DNA of 64,000 nt from Diphasiastrum complanatum (taxonomy: Eukaryota; Streptophyta; Lycopodiopsida; Lycopodiales; Lycopodiaceae), in assembly GCA_029204225.1 (NCBI GenBank), contig CM055100.1, positions 60,918,341 through 60,982,340 on the forward strand, in the 5' to 3' direction. The translations under genes were made by a program, and so were the position numbers. Shown here piece by piece: positions 44,206-54,306 of the stretch; the stretch's first letter is position 1, and each line of letters starts with the position of its first letter. The notes below the pieces were generated by a model that saw only the letters and a list, made by a program, of their open reading frames with translations, did not search any database and had not been told where the DNA came from.

Positions 44206-44851
44206 TGTAAAAATTACAGCAAATAAGGATCCTAAAACACTTGAAATGATGAGGGAAACAATAGATTATGATTTCATAAGATTAGCACAAGTTGAACCAT
44301 CAAAATCCATCAAAAATCTATGCTTGAACCTCACTAAATGGCCCAAATCCTTGAAGAAGGCTTCACACGTGTGAAAGTACGGCCTCCCACAGTCTGAGTA
44401 CTGTACACCAGACCTACATTCAATCCTATAATCATTAGTAATCACAAGTACTCAAACAATTATGAACATAGAGAGCAATTGCACCATTATGAGAGAAAAA
44501 ACATGGAATTGCTTGATTGATTTTGGTGAGATATCATCACCTATATATACATGATCCATCACGGTTTTGGGCAGGTATGAGTAGCAGCCCTAAACCTATC
44601 CCTAATGCTAATTTTGGTGGATCTTTCATCCCTACCAAGTTAGGGTTGGAATCTTGGAGATCCCTCAACAATGCAAAAATTACCAAAAATAGCTCCTATT
44701 TTTTCTCCCTTGTATCTAAGCATAATTTGGACTCATTCCAAAGGTTCTAACACTTAGGTCTACTTGAGAACATCCTTATGAATGGAATCCTATGCTATTT
44801 GGCACGTGTGACAAGCCACATCATGACCATCTAACTATTTACAAGTCATAT
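44206..44851 (-). repeat. Inverted Copia-7 LTR
   Basis: The reverse complement matches the 3' LTR (49,963-50,644) from its last base (TGTAAAAATT at 44,206) to about base 40. The match is very close, including the mirrored palindrome TTCACACGTGTGAA at 44,362-44,375. Confidence 0.92.
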
Positions 44852-45168
44852 AATCAATCAAGCAATTTCATGATTTTTCTCTCATAATGGTGCAATTGCT
44901 CTCTATGTTCATAATTGTTTGAGTACTTGTGATTACTAATGATTATAGGATTGAATGTAGGTCTGGTGTACAGTACTCAGACTGTGGGAGGCCGTACTTT
45001 CACACGTGTGAAGCCTTCTTCAAAGATTTGGGCCATTTAGTGAGGTTCAAGCATAGATTTTTGATGGATTTTGATGGTTCAACTTGTGCTAATCTTATGA
45101 AATCATAATCTATTGTTTCCCTCATCATTTCAAGTGTTTTAGGATCCTTATTTGCTGTAATTTTTACA
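44852..45168 (+). repeat. Copia-7 truncated forward 5' LTR
   Basis: Matches the final 317 bp of the 3' LTR (from AATCAAGCAATTTCATG) and ends TTTTTACA just before the primer-binding site. With the inverted LTR it forms an inverted repeat of about 317 bp separated by about 330 bp. Confidence 0.92.
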
Positions 45169-45180
45169 TGGTATCAGAGC
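45169..45180 (+). promoter_or_regulatory. Copia-7 primer-binding site (Met-tRNA type)
   Basis: TGGTATCAGAGC directly after the LTR. Confidence 0.95.
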
Positions 45181-45980
45181 CTAAAGGCTGAAATGAGCTA
45201 AATCCTTGGTTTTTATTCAATTTGATCACAATTTTTGATCTAAATCTTGTGTAGATTGGATCTTAGCATCTAGTATTGATTCTAGAACTCAAAGTGAGTC
45301 AAATACATTGGAGATTGGTGTTGTGTGACTTCATTTGCAGGTGTTTAGGTGTCTAAAACCAGAGGCAAAGTTGAATTCAATTCACATTACCAAGATAGTA
45401 AGTTTTGCTTGCTCCAAGCATTGATTTCTAAGCGAGTTTTGGAGGTGATTTCATAGAGAAGGCTTTCTAGCATTCAAGGAGAGGGAAGATCAGAGTTTTG
45501 GGGACTCTTCAAGGCTGTTCTAAGGTGTAGTAGACACCTCCTAAAGTGATTTAGGTTCAGTCCAACCATTGCTTGACTTATGCACCAAATTAGATCAATT
45601 TTTCATCAATTTTGATCATTTTTTTGCTTGTGATTGGATAGTAGATTGTGTTGCATCTTCATTAAGTTCCATTTAGATCTTTTACAAGTGATTTTGGAAG
45701 TATATTAGGTTGCTGAAATTCACTCTTGATCAGATCATTTGGAAGCTTTAATGTTCTTTATAGAAAGAGGGGCAATTCTACTAGTATTGTCTACTTCAAT
45801 CAAGCAAGTGCATTGTTTCTAGTATTCTATGATTTGATTTTGTTAGAGATCATTCTTAGATCTTTATAGGAAGTCTATTACTGATCTTTTCAGGTCCCTA
45901 AGAAGTGGGATAAGGTAGACCTTCAATCAAATCAATAGAAGTAACCTTCATTTGTGTCAAGTCCTTGATTAGGAGACTAG
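45181..45980 (+). other. Copia-7 leader
   Basis: 800-bp untranslated leader with no gene; T-rich. The gag start codon follows at 45,981. Confidence 0.8.
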
Positions 45981-47639
45981 ATGGCATCTATAAATGCATA
46001 TCTTTTGGATACTAATGAAAGGCTCAACAAAACTAACTATTCCATATGGAAAGTTAGAATGGAATCTATCATGATCATGCAAGATCTGATGGAAATTGTA
46101 AATGGTAAGGAGGGTGAACCTATTCATCCTCAAGAAAAAGCCAAATACATCAAGAGGTGCAATGTTGCACTACATTGCATAAAAATGAATGTTGCAAATG
46201 AACTCTTAAGAGAGGTAGGAGATTGCACTTCAGCTCAAGATGCTTGGGAGACTTTGCAAAAGGTCTATGAATCCAAGAACCAAACTAGAATGTTAGCTTT
46301 GAAGAATCAAATCTATAGAAGCTATCAAAAGAAAGGAGAGAGTGCACATACTTTTGTCCTAAGAGTAAAGGAATTGAACAAAGAGCTAGCCTTTATAGGT
46401 GACCCTATCAAGGATGAAGAGCTTGTTCAACTCATATTGAATGGACTAAGCTTTGAATTTGACAATTTGGTTCAGGGATATGCAATTATGGGTAAGCTAC
46501 CCATACTTGAAGAACTCCAAGGCACGCTCATGGCCGAGGAATCAAGAAGGAGCCAAATGCAAGAGAGGATGGATAGGCTTTCCATCCAAGGTGGAGATGA
46601 CCAAGCTCTCTTCACCAAAGGCAAAGGCAAGTCCAAAGGCAAAGGATCAACATTCAAGAAGTCTACAAAGCTTGAGGATCAAGAAGGACCCCCAAAGGCA
46701 TCTCCATCAACCACCAAAGTCAAGAAGGACAAATCAAAGGTGAAGTGCTACTATTGTAGCAAGATGGGGCATTATGCCTCGGAATGCTTCAAGAGGAAGC
46801 AAGATCAAAGCCAAGCCAACATGAGCAAAGAGGAGGAGGAGGAGAGTTCACATGAGGACTCTCTCATGATGTCCATATTTTCTTCAACAAGCTTCAAAGG
46901 AGAAGATCCTTGGTGGATTGACTCGGGTGCTAGTTCACACATGACTAGTAAAAGGGAGTTTTTCTCTTCTCTCTTATCTTATGATGGACCTATAAAGTCT
47001 ATCTATACAGCAAATGATGAAGCTTGTAAGATTGAAGGAGTTGGTAGCATTCCCCTTTGCTTAGGATCTTCCAAAAAGATCAACATAGAAGGTGTTTTGT
47101 ACATTCCTACAATAACAAAGAATCTACTAAGTGTTGGCCAAATGGTAGACAATGGTTTCAATGTTGACTTTGCTTCAAATGAATGTTTCATCAAGAAGAA
47201 GGGTAAGATAGTGGCTAAGGGCACTAGACTTGGCAAACTTTATAAGCTGGATGCATTTGTGGATACTAATGTTGTCATGTTGGCCGAGAAGAGCAAGATA
47301 TCTACCTTTACTTTATGGCACAAAAGACTTGGACATGTCAACTCGGGTTCCATGGAGGCTATGATCAAGGAGGAGTATGCTTTAGGCCTACCAAGGTCTA
47401 TTGGGAAGGAAGACAAGGTTTGTGAAGCTTGTGCCTTATCCAAGGCACATAAGAAGGTGTTTCCTAACTCCATCACAAAGTCATCTCATCCTCTTGAACT
47501 CATACACTCGGATGTGCACATTGCTAGCACCAAATCTAATGGAGGTTCATCCATGTTTTTAACCTTCATTGATGACTATTCAAGATATTGTTGGGTGTTC
47601 TTACTTTCCTTCAAGTCTCAAGTATTTGATACTTTGTAA
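45981..47639 (+). CDS. Copia-7 Gag-Pol, first part: Gag, protease, pre-integrase, start of integrase
   Basis: 552 codons open from MASINAYLLDTNERLNKTNY, the usual copia start. UBN2-type Gag covers about residues 50-200; zinc knuckle CYYCSKMGHYASEC at about 256-269 (CX2CX4HX4C); retropepsin site WWIDSGASSHMT at about 311-322 with intact Asp-Ser-Gly; pre-integrase LWHKRLGHVN at about 444 and CEACALSKAHKK at about 480 (the HHCC zinc finger); integrase core begins LIHSDVHI with the first catalytic Asp (about 508) and FIDDYSRYCW. It ends in FDTL-stop because one base is missing at 47,634-47,638; the integrase continues in the next frame from 47,640. All visible catalytic residues are canonical. 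Confidence 0.93.
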   Translation: MASINAYLLDTNERLNKTNYSIWKVRMESIMIMQDLMEIVNGKEGEPIHPQEKAKYIKRCNVALHCIKMNVANELLREVGDCTSAQDAWETLQKVYESKNQTRMLALKNQIYRSYQKKGESAHTFVLRVKELNKELAFIGDPIKDEELVQLILNGLSFEFDNLVQGYAIMGKLPILEELQGTLMAEESRRSQMQERMDRLSIQGGDDQALFTKGKGKSKGKGSTFKKSTKLEDQEGPPKASPSTTKVKKDKSKVKCYYCSKMGHYASECFKRKQDQSQANMSKEEEEESSHEDSLMMSIFSSTSFKGEDPWWIDSGASSHMTSKREFFSSLLSYDGPIKSIYTANDEACKIEGVGSIPLCLGSSKKINIEGVLYIPTITKNLLSVGQMVDNGFNVDFASNECFIKKKGKIVAKGTRLGKLYKLDAFVDTNVVMLAEKSKISTFTLWHKRLGHVNSGSMEAMIKEEYALGLPRSIGKEDKVCEACALSKAHKKVFPNSITKSSHPLELIHSDVHIASTKSNGGSSMFLTFIDDYSRYCWVFLLSFKSQVFDTL

Positions 47640-47647
47640 AGTTCAAG

Positions 47648-49948
47648 TTGTTTGTGGAAAAGCATCATAATCATAGCATCAAGATTCTTAGAAGTGACAA
47701 TGGTGGAGAATTCATCTCCAATGAGTTCAAGGCCTTTTGTGAGGAGGAAGGGATCAAGAAAGAGACTTCTTGTCCTTACACTCCTCAACAAAATGGAGTT
47801 GCTGAAAGAAGGAATAGAACATTATGTGAATGTTCTAAGGCTTTAAGATTAGATGCTTGTTTGCCCAAATCCTTTTGGGGTGAGTCTCTTGTATGTGCAA
47901 ACTACTTGATGAATAGGGTGTCTTGCAAAGCAATTGAAGGCAAAACTCCATATGAGATGTTGTATGGAAAGAAACCCAATCTTAATCACTTGAAAGTTTT
48001 TGGGTGTATATGTTATGTGCATGTGCCATTGGAAACAAGAACCAAGGAGGATCCATCTTCCACAAGAGGGATCATGCTTGGATATGCAAGCTCAAGCAAG
48101 GGCTACAAAGTCTATCTCCCATCCTTGAACAAATTTGTTGTTTCAAGGGATGTCATCTTTGATGAACATCATATGCATATGCTTGAAGAAGGCTCAAGTG
48201 CTCCAACAATCAAGAAGAAGATGGCCGAGGAGCAAGATCTTGGTTTTGAGGAGGAGCTCATGGAGGAGCAAGCACCAAACCCACCTATCACACCAAGGAG
48301 ATCTTCAAGGGCAAAAGTGGAGCCATCAAGGCTCACATATCAAGGCAAAGGACAGCAAGTTGAGGGTATATCATCCACTTCTTATGCTTTATCTAGTTTT
48401 GAAGAACCGTCTAATGTTGAAGATGCATTGAACTCCAAAGAATGGTATAAAGCTATGTTGGATGAGTATGATGCCTTGATTGAGAATGAAACTTGGTTGC
48501 TTGTTGAGAGACCTCAAAGGAATGTAATAGGATGCAAGTGGGTCTTCAAGCTTAAGTTGAATGCAAATGGGAGTGTTAACAAACATAAAGCAATATTAGT
48601 TGCAAAAGGTTATGCTCAAGAGAGAGGGATAGACTATGAGGAAACTTTTGCACCCGTGGCCAAGATGGTCACAATAAGACTAATCATTGCACTTGCATCA
48701 CATTTTGGATGGATTCTATGTCAAATGGATGTCTCTAATGCTTTCTTGAATGGTTTTTTGGAAGAGGATATCTATATGGAGCAGCCACAAGGGTTCATCA
48801 AGCATGGAATGGAGAACAAAGTATGCCATCTCCAAAGAAGCATCTATGGCTTGAATCAAGCCTCGAGATCTTGGAATTCAAGACTACATTGCTATCTTAT
48901 TTCACTTTCTTTTGTTCAAAGTGAATATGATCCCACTCTTTACATTAAGTTTGATGATGTTGGTATTGTACTTTTACTCATTTATGTAGATGACATCATC
49001 ATTAGTGGAAATAGTGTTGATGGTATTGAAAAAATCAAGATAGATCTATCCTTAGAGTTCAAGATGGTAGATCTAGGGTGTCTTCACTTCATCTTAGGCA
49101 TAGAAGTACTTAGAGGGTCTGATTTTATCTTTATAAGTCAAGTAAACTATGCTCAAAGTCTTTTGAAGAAGTTTAAGATGGAAGTATGCAAAAGTGTTGA
49201 CACACCAATGGAGCAAGATGTAAAAGTGCCAAATGAAGATGATGAAAGATCCTTCATGGACATCACTTTGTTTAGGCAACTTATAGGTTCCTTAATGTGG
49301 ATCACTATAACTAGACCAGATCTTAGCTTTAGTGTATGTAGGTTGAGCCAATCCATGCAAAAGCCATTGAATATCCATTGGAAAAAGGCTAAGAGGATTC
49401 TAAGATACATCTCGGGTACATTGGATTTTGGGATTCTATATAGAGGAGATGTGATTAACCTTCATGCATTTAGTGATTCAGATTTTGCAGGGGACAAGAG
49501 GGATAGGAAATCAACAAGTGCCTATTCAACTTTCATAGGAGAAGGTGTGGTTTCATGGCTTTCAAAAAAGCAAAAAACTATATCTCTATCTTCAACCGAG
49601 GCCGAGTACAAAGCTTTGACAACCACTACAAAGGAGGTACTTTGGATCAAGAGATTATTGGTGGAACTAAAGATCATGGATTCAGAGGAGGCACCAATCA
49701 TCTACAATGACAATATATCAGCCCAACACCTTGCATCTAACCCAATCTTCCATGCAAGATCTAAGCACATTGAGATATGCCATCACTTTGTGAGAGAAAT
49801 GGTGCAAGCCAAGGAGATTGCTTTGGAGCATGTTCCAAGCAATGAATGTGTAGCTGATCTACTTACTAAACCACTTCAAAAGACACCTTTTATGAAGTTC
49901 AGATCATCACTTGGAGTGATTAGTAAAGCAATGATTGAACCAAGCTAG
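47648..49948 (+). CDS. Copia-7 Pol, second part: integrase remainder, reverse transcriptase, RNase H
   Basis: 766 codons open. The integrase core continues with ILRSDNGGEF (second Asp) and PYTPQQNGVAERRNRTL (catalytic Glu) in the first 60 residues, then GKKPNLNHLKVFGC and VVSRDVIFDE. The linker PRRSSRAKVEPSRL precedes RT: GCKWVFKLKLNANG (about 297), DVSNAFLNGFLEEDIYM, SIYGLNQASRSW, LLLIYVDDIIISGN with YVDD at about 446. RNase H: FSDSDFAGDKRDRKSTSAY (about 608), SLSSTEAEYKAL, DNISAQHLASNPIFHARSKH and VADLLTKPL. The ATG at 47,648 is internal, not a real start. KAILVAKG has Ile where most copies have Arg. Apart from the upstream frameshift this is a full pol. Confidence 0.93.
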   Translation: MFVEKHHNHSIKILRSDNGGEFISNEFKAFCEEEGIKKETSCPYTPQQNGVAERRNRTLCECSKALRLDACLPKSFWGESLVCANYLMNRVSCKAIEGKTPYEMLYGKKPNLNHLKVFGCICYVHVPLETRTKEDPSSTRGIMLGYASSSKGYKVYLPSLNKFVVSRDVIFDEHHMHMLEEGSSAPTIKKKMAEEQDLGFEEELMEEQAPNPPITPRRSSRAKVEPSRLTYQGKGQQVEGISSTSYALSSFEEPSNVEDALNSKEWYKAMLDEYDALIENETWLLVERPQRNVIGCKWVFKLKLNANGSVNKHKAILVAKGYAQERGIDYEETFAPVAKMVTIRLIIALASHFGWILCQMDVSNAFLNGFLEEDIYMEQPQGFIKHGMENKVCHLQRSIYGLNQASRSWNSRLHCYLISLSFVQSEYDPTLYIKFDDVGIVLLLIYVDDIIISGNSVDGIEKIKIDLSLEFKMVDLGCLHFILGIEVLRGSDFIFISQVNYAQSLLKKFKMEVCKSVDTPMEQDVKVPNEDDERSFMDITLFRQLIGSLMWITITRPDLSFSVCRLSQSMQKPLNIHWKKAKRILRYISGTLDFGILYRGDVINLHAFSDSDFAGDKRDRKSTSAYSTFIGEGVVSWLSKKQKTISLSSTEAEYKALTTTTKEVLWIKRLLVELKIMDSEEAPIIYNDNISAQHLASNPIFHARSKHIEICHHFVREMVQAKEIALEHVPSNECVADLLTKPLQKTPFMKFRSSLGVISKAMIEPS

Positions 49949-49962
49949 ATAGTGAGGAGGAG

Positions 49963-50644
49963 TGTTAAAAATTCACAATTCTAGCTTGACTAGTTTTGGT
50001 CATATGACTTGTAAATAGTTAGATGGTCATGATGTGGCTTGTCACACGTGCCAAATAGCATAGGATTCCATTCATAAGGATGTTCTCAAGTAGACCTAAG
50101 TGTTAGAACCTTTGGAATGAGTCCAAATTATGCTTAGATACAAGGGAGAAAAAATAGGAGCTATTTTTGGTAATTTTTGCATTGTTGAGGGATCTCCAAG
50201 ATTCCAACCCTAACTTGGTAGGGATGAAAGATCCACCAAAATTAGCATTAGGGATAGGTTTAGGGCTACTCATACCTGCCCAAAACCGTGATGGATCATG
50301 TATATATAGGTGATGATATCTCACCAAAATAAATCAAGCAATTTCATGATTTTTCTCTCATAATGGTGCAATTGCTCTCTATGTTCATAATTGTTTGAGT
50401 ACTTGTGATTACTAATGATTATAGGATTGAATGTAGGTCTGGTGTACAGTACTCAGACTGTGGGAGGCCGTACTTTCACACGTGTGAAGCCTTCTTCAAG
50501 GATTTGGGCCATTTAGTGAGGTTCAAGCATAGATTTTTGATGGATTTTGATGGTTCAACTTGTGCTAATCTTATGAAATCATAATCTATTGTTTCCCTCA
50601 TCATTTCAAGTGTTTTAGGATCCTTATTTGCTATAATTTTTACA
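49963..50644 (+). repeat. Copia-7 3' LTR
   Basis: 682 bp, TGTTAAAAATT to TTTTTACA. TATA-like TATATATAGG near 50,300 and the perfect 14-bp palindrome TTCACACGTGTGAA at 50,475-50,488, next to GGAGGCCGTAC. The right flank is Copia-6 linker sequence. Confidence 0.94.
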
Positions 50645-51620
50645 AAAGATGATGAGCATTCCCTTTGATCACCTTGACCATCATAGGTGAGTCTCAATGG
50701 CTCGGTCCTTGCCCTTGTAGATCTTCTTGGAATTCTTGGAGTTCTTGCATCTTGAGGTGGATCCTCAAGTTCTTCTTCACTTGGAAGCTCCTCCTCCATC
50801 CTAGCATGATCCTTGGCATCAAGATGATTAGTAGCATTCTCATCCAAATCACAGGCATGTCCTTCATCAAAAATAACATCCTTACTCACTATCACCTTGC
50901 TAGTGATGGGATTGAAGACTCTATATCCTTTGCTATTCTCACCATATCCCACAAAGATGTTTTTGATGAATGTTGCATCATCCTTCTTCCTCTTATCCAA
51001 GGATTATTGTACATAGCAAGTGGATCCAAAAACTTTGAGATCCTTGAAATTGGGCTTTTCTCCAAATAGAGCTTCAAATCGTGTGATTCCTCCAATGGCT
51101 TGGTTAGGCAATCTATTGCATAAATAATTAGCACAGGTCATTGCTTCATCCCAAAATGGTTTGGATAGAGAAGAATCTAGCCTTAAGGCCTTAGCACACT
51201 CACAAAGAGATCTATTTCTTCTCTCACTCACTCTATTTTGTTGAGGGGTGTATGGACATGACAACTCCCTCTTTATGCCATTAGAACTACAAAAGTCAAT
51301 AAACTTATTGGAGATATATTCACCTCCATTATCACTCCTTAATACCTTAATCTTGGTAAGAAGTTGATTTTCTACCAAAATCTTAAACTTTACAAAAGAA
51401 TCAAACACCATTGATTTGCTAGACAAGAGGTACATCCAACAATATCTAGAATAGTCATCAATGAAGATTACATAATATTTGACACCACCATTAGACTCAT
51501 GTGAAAAGCTATGAACATCCAAATGGATGAGTTTAAGAGGAGAGCTTGATCTTGATGTAGATCTTGATAAGATTAGTTTCTGAGCCTTTGAGAGGTTGCA
51601 TGCTTCACAACACATAACTT
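50645..51620 (-). pseudogene. Copia-6 integrase and linker
   Basis: Minus strand, right to left: zinc-finger end CCEACNLSKAQKL (51,610), LIHLDVHSFS (Asp), FIDDYSRYCWMYLL, KVLRSDNGGEYISNKF (second Asp), PYTPQQNRVSERRNRSL (Glu; the usual NGVAE reads NRVSE), KPFWDEAMTCANYLCNR, KVFGSTCYVQ, then in the next frame SKGYRVFNP, IVSKDVIFDEGHACDL and PRIPRRSTRARTEPLRLTYDG. A frame change at about 51,003 breaks it. The right end is fused to Copia-8 integrase at about 51,625; the left end is cut by Copia-7 at 50,645, so RT does not follow. Confidence 0.88.
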
Positions 51621-51631
51621 GCTGGTGCTCT

Positions 51632-52432
51632 TCATGGTCTTGTCGACCTTCTAGGAGATCCTCCTAGAATAGCTATGCCTTTGCCCTTGTCTGCTCTGCT
51701 CGGTCTGGAACCATCTTGGTTTACAAGAACTGCGGCGGCAGGTTGCCTCCCAAATCTTTCTTCGTCAGATTCGTCACTCGAATAGGAGACGACTTGAAAA
51801 TCTTCACTCTCGTATTCATCTGCTGCTCCCTCTATCACTGGCGGCAAGTCATAGTACTGTCTCTCCAGAACTTCGTAGCTTACAGGATCTTCGTTGGCCA
51901 TTGTCCTGCTCTCGTCGAATTTGACATCCCTCACTATTTTCACAGTGTTCGTGTCTTGCATGTAGATTCTGTAGTATGACGAATTGTTGTCATAACCTAC
52001 TAAAAAACTTTGTTTGGCTTTCTCATCAAGCTTCTTTCGAAGCTTATTAGGAATATGTGCATATGCTGCATAGCCAAAGATTCTGACGTGAGACAGGTTG
52101 GGCTTTCTACCCCACCATAGCTCATGTGGTGTCGTGTGAGGAACACCAGACTTGCCTGTCCTGTTCTGGATGTATGTGGCTGTAGCTACTGCTTCAACCC
52201 ACAATGCCCTTGGAGCTTTCGAATAGGCCATCATACATCTAGCTGCTTCCATTAGGGTCATGTTCTTTTGTTCAGCAACACCATTGTGCTGCGGTGTGTA
52301 GGCTGCAGTTCTTCTGTGAATGATACCACGATCATTGCAGAAGTCAGTGAAGCGATTCGAGATATATTTGCCACCTCGATCCGTTCTGATCTGCTTCACC
52401 TTGCTGCATGTACATCTCTCTGCCCAATTCAC
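51632..52432 (-). pseudogene. Copia-8 integrase
   Basis: Minus-strand frame with VKQIRTDRGGKYISNRF (Asp; the usual SDNGGEY reads TDRGGKY), RTAAYTPQHNGVAEQKNMTL (Glu), ARCMMAYSKAPRALWVEAVATATYIQNR, ELWWGRKPNLSHVRIFGYAAYAHIP, VGYDNNSSYYRIYMQDT and IVRDVKFDES, then a disordered acidic linker. The end RRSTRP-stop is directly followed by unrelated Copia-6 DNA. The first catalytic Asp lies in the separate frame to the right (FIDDYNKFFRVYF at 52,469). Confidence 0.88.
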
Positions 52433-53250
52433 GTATTTAGTGAATTTATCGAGTGCTTCAAATTTATTCTAAATAAAATACACTCTGAAAAACTTGTTAT
52501 AATCATCAATGAAGGTTATATAATATTTAGAACCTCCTACTGAGATCACGTTGAATGGTCCATAGATGTCAGAATGCACTAGATCAAGAATCTTGGTCGT
52601 TCTGTAGGAGTCTTTGACGAATGGAGTGCGCAACATCTTGTCTTTCAAATATGCATCACAGGTGGTCGAACTGGTTGCATTCGAGATGCTGACCCCTGTT
52701 ATCGCTCCATGATGACTTGCTCGGTAAAATGCCACTGAGTTCATGTGGCAGATTCTTCTGTGCCACAGAGTGTCTGGCGAGTCGGCATGGGTCTGATGCA
52801 TCTGATCTTCAGGTAGGCACGCCTTCAGATGATATAAGTTTCTTTTCCTTCTACCTTGAGCTATGAGAGTGCTAGTGTTGGCGTCAATCACGTTGCATGT
52901 TTCATTAGAAAATGTCACACGCATCTCTGCATCTGCTATTCTTGCTACAGAGAGCAAGTCTTGTTACAGAGTAGGCACGAACATAACATCTTCGACTTGT
53001 CTGTCTCTGTCGTTGGTGTTGAGCCATAGTGAACCAATGTCGTTCACTTGATGTCTAGATCCATCTCCAAGAACTATGAATCATGAGGGATCCGCACTTC
53101 TGAAATCAGACATTATTCGTCTTGATGTCACGAAGTGTGAGGTGGCTCCTGAGTCTAGAATCACCTCATGTGTGTCAGACATTGATGCTGCACACACATC
53201 TTCACAGATGTAGGCGGTCGAACAATTTTTATTCGTTCTTTCTTTGCCCA
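52433..53250 (-). pseudogene. Copia-8 protease tail, pre-integrase and integrase start
   Basis: Frame 52,469-52,957: LLSVARIADAEMRVTFSNE, RNLYHLKACLPE, LWHRRICHMNSVAFYRA (pre-integrase histidine motif), CDAYLKDKMLRTPF (Cys motif), LVHSDIYGPFNVISVGGSKYYITFIDDYNKFF (first integrase Asp). To the right (52,960-53,250) are protease remnants in broken frames (HEVILDSGATSHF-like segment around 53,130-53,165; read loosely). Stops at about 52,958 and 52,467 break the frame. Confidence 0.75.
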
Positions 53251-53270
53251 TCTTCGAGCTCTCAGACTCC

Positions 53271-54128
53271 TCAACATAGGAAAGTCAATATACATGTTCT
53301 ACACATGTCCAAGTCATCTAGGGAAGTCACATGCAAGACATGCAAACACTGTTGTTCTCCTGTCTGTTCTGTGATGATCTGTTTCTTGGACTGGCGGCAA
53401 TCCATGGCTGCATGACCCTTCTTATGGAAATGGATACACTCAATCTTGGAATTGAGCCAGCAAGTATCTACTATATGCTCGTCTCTTCTGCATCTCACGC
53501 AGGTCTTCTTGTTTGTATCTTGTCGTTTTGACCTCCCTTTGGTCTTCCAGTTGCTCTTGCTGGTCCCCTTTGCTTGCTGGTCATGATCCTGCCTCTTATT
53601 CGACTCCCTCTTAGGCTTGAATTGTTTCTTGGATTTTTCTCTGTTGTCATAGAGGGCCTGATTAGAACCATCCTTGTGATCAAGGTGTTCTCTGCCCTCG
53701 ACTTCCTCTCGAATCTTGACAATCGCCTTTTTGAGATTCATGGTGGTATCTTTCGCGAGCAGGGTTCGTGTCATTTGGAAAGATCTGGGTAAGGCTCTCA
53801 ACAGGTATGTGAGCTGCTTCTCAACTGATACTGCATTCTCTGCCCCAGAGTTGTGTAGAAATAGAAATAGATCCTTCATCTTTCTCACGAAGGAGGTGAG
53901 GTCTTTTCCATCCCATTGCAGATTTGTCAGCTGATCTTCCAGCACCATGATCTGACTTCTTGATTTCGTCTGAAATCTTGTGAGCAGTGCATCCCACATC
54001 TCCTTAGCTTTGGAGAGTGTAGCCAATTCAAGTGTAAGGCAATCTTCGATGGAAGATGATAGCAAGGCTACTGCCTTGTCATTTTTCTCCCTCCATTCAC
54101 GTAGCTCCTTGTCTATTGTTGTACGCAT
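53271..54128 (-). pseudogene. Copia-8 gag
   Basis: 285 codons on the minus strand. WREKNDKAVALLSSSIEDC, LATLSKAKEMWDALLTRFQ, LEDQLTNLQWDGKDLTSFVRKMKDLFLFL and VSVEKQLTYLLRALPRSF show the UBN2-type Gag of another lineage. A basic region (KKQFKPKRESNKRQDHDQQ) precedes two Cys/His clusters, CVRCRRDEHIVDTC and CIHFHKKGHAAMDC; the second has Phe for the second Cys and would not bind zinc normally. The N-terminal start is at about 54,240 in another frame. Only the Gag frame is this long, so this is an older copy than Copia-7 but not extreme. Confidence 0.85.
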
Positions 54129-54293
54129 TTCTTCTATGAAGAATGAAGTATAGTGCAGATCTTGCTCTACATGCTGTTGATCGAAGCCATTACTTCTTGA
54201 AGTATGTTTCTTTGTTGATGATTGATTGCCTGAATACTTGGCCTCCTAGATCTGCTAGCTTCTTGGCTATGTCAGAATATGACATGATAACCA

Positions 54294-54305
54294 GCTCTGA
54301 TACCA
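54294..54305 (-). promoter_or_regulatory. Copia-8 primer-binding site
   Basis: GCTCTGATACCA on the plus strand is the reverse complement of TGGTATCAGAGC; one base (C) separates it from the LTR end at 54,307. Confidence 0.9.
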
Positions 54306-54306
54306 C

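Larger units (their letters stand above)
44206..50644 (+). mobile_element. Copia-7: near-intact copia element with a rearranged 5' LTR
   Basis: From the primer-binding site (45,169) to the 3' LTR end (50,644) every component is present: leader, gag, protease, integrase, RT, RNase H, polypurine tract AGTGAGGAGGAG (49,951-49,962) and a 682-bp LTR. One frameshift in integrase is the only coding lesion seen. The 5' end is abnormal: only the last 317 bp of the LTR are in forward orientation, and they abut a nearly complete LTR in reverse orientation (44,206-44,851). It interrupts Copia-6 linker sequence on its right side (50,645). No matching target-site duplication was found, consistent with a rearranged left end. 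Confidence 0.92.

Noticed and set aside
44517-44750. 77-codon frame with a near-identical copy at 50,103-50,327
   Set aside because: Both are the same LTR segment in opposite orientation and not a duplicated gene.
47634-47648. Programmed frameshift between Copia-7 gag and pol
   Set aside because: It falls inside the integrase core; copia elements do not place a recoding site there, so a mutation is more likely.
53122-53415. Plus-strand frames opposite Copia-8 gag and protease
   Set aside because: Antisense shadows of retrotransposon coding sequence.
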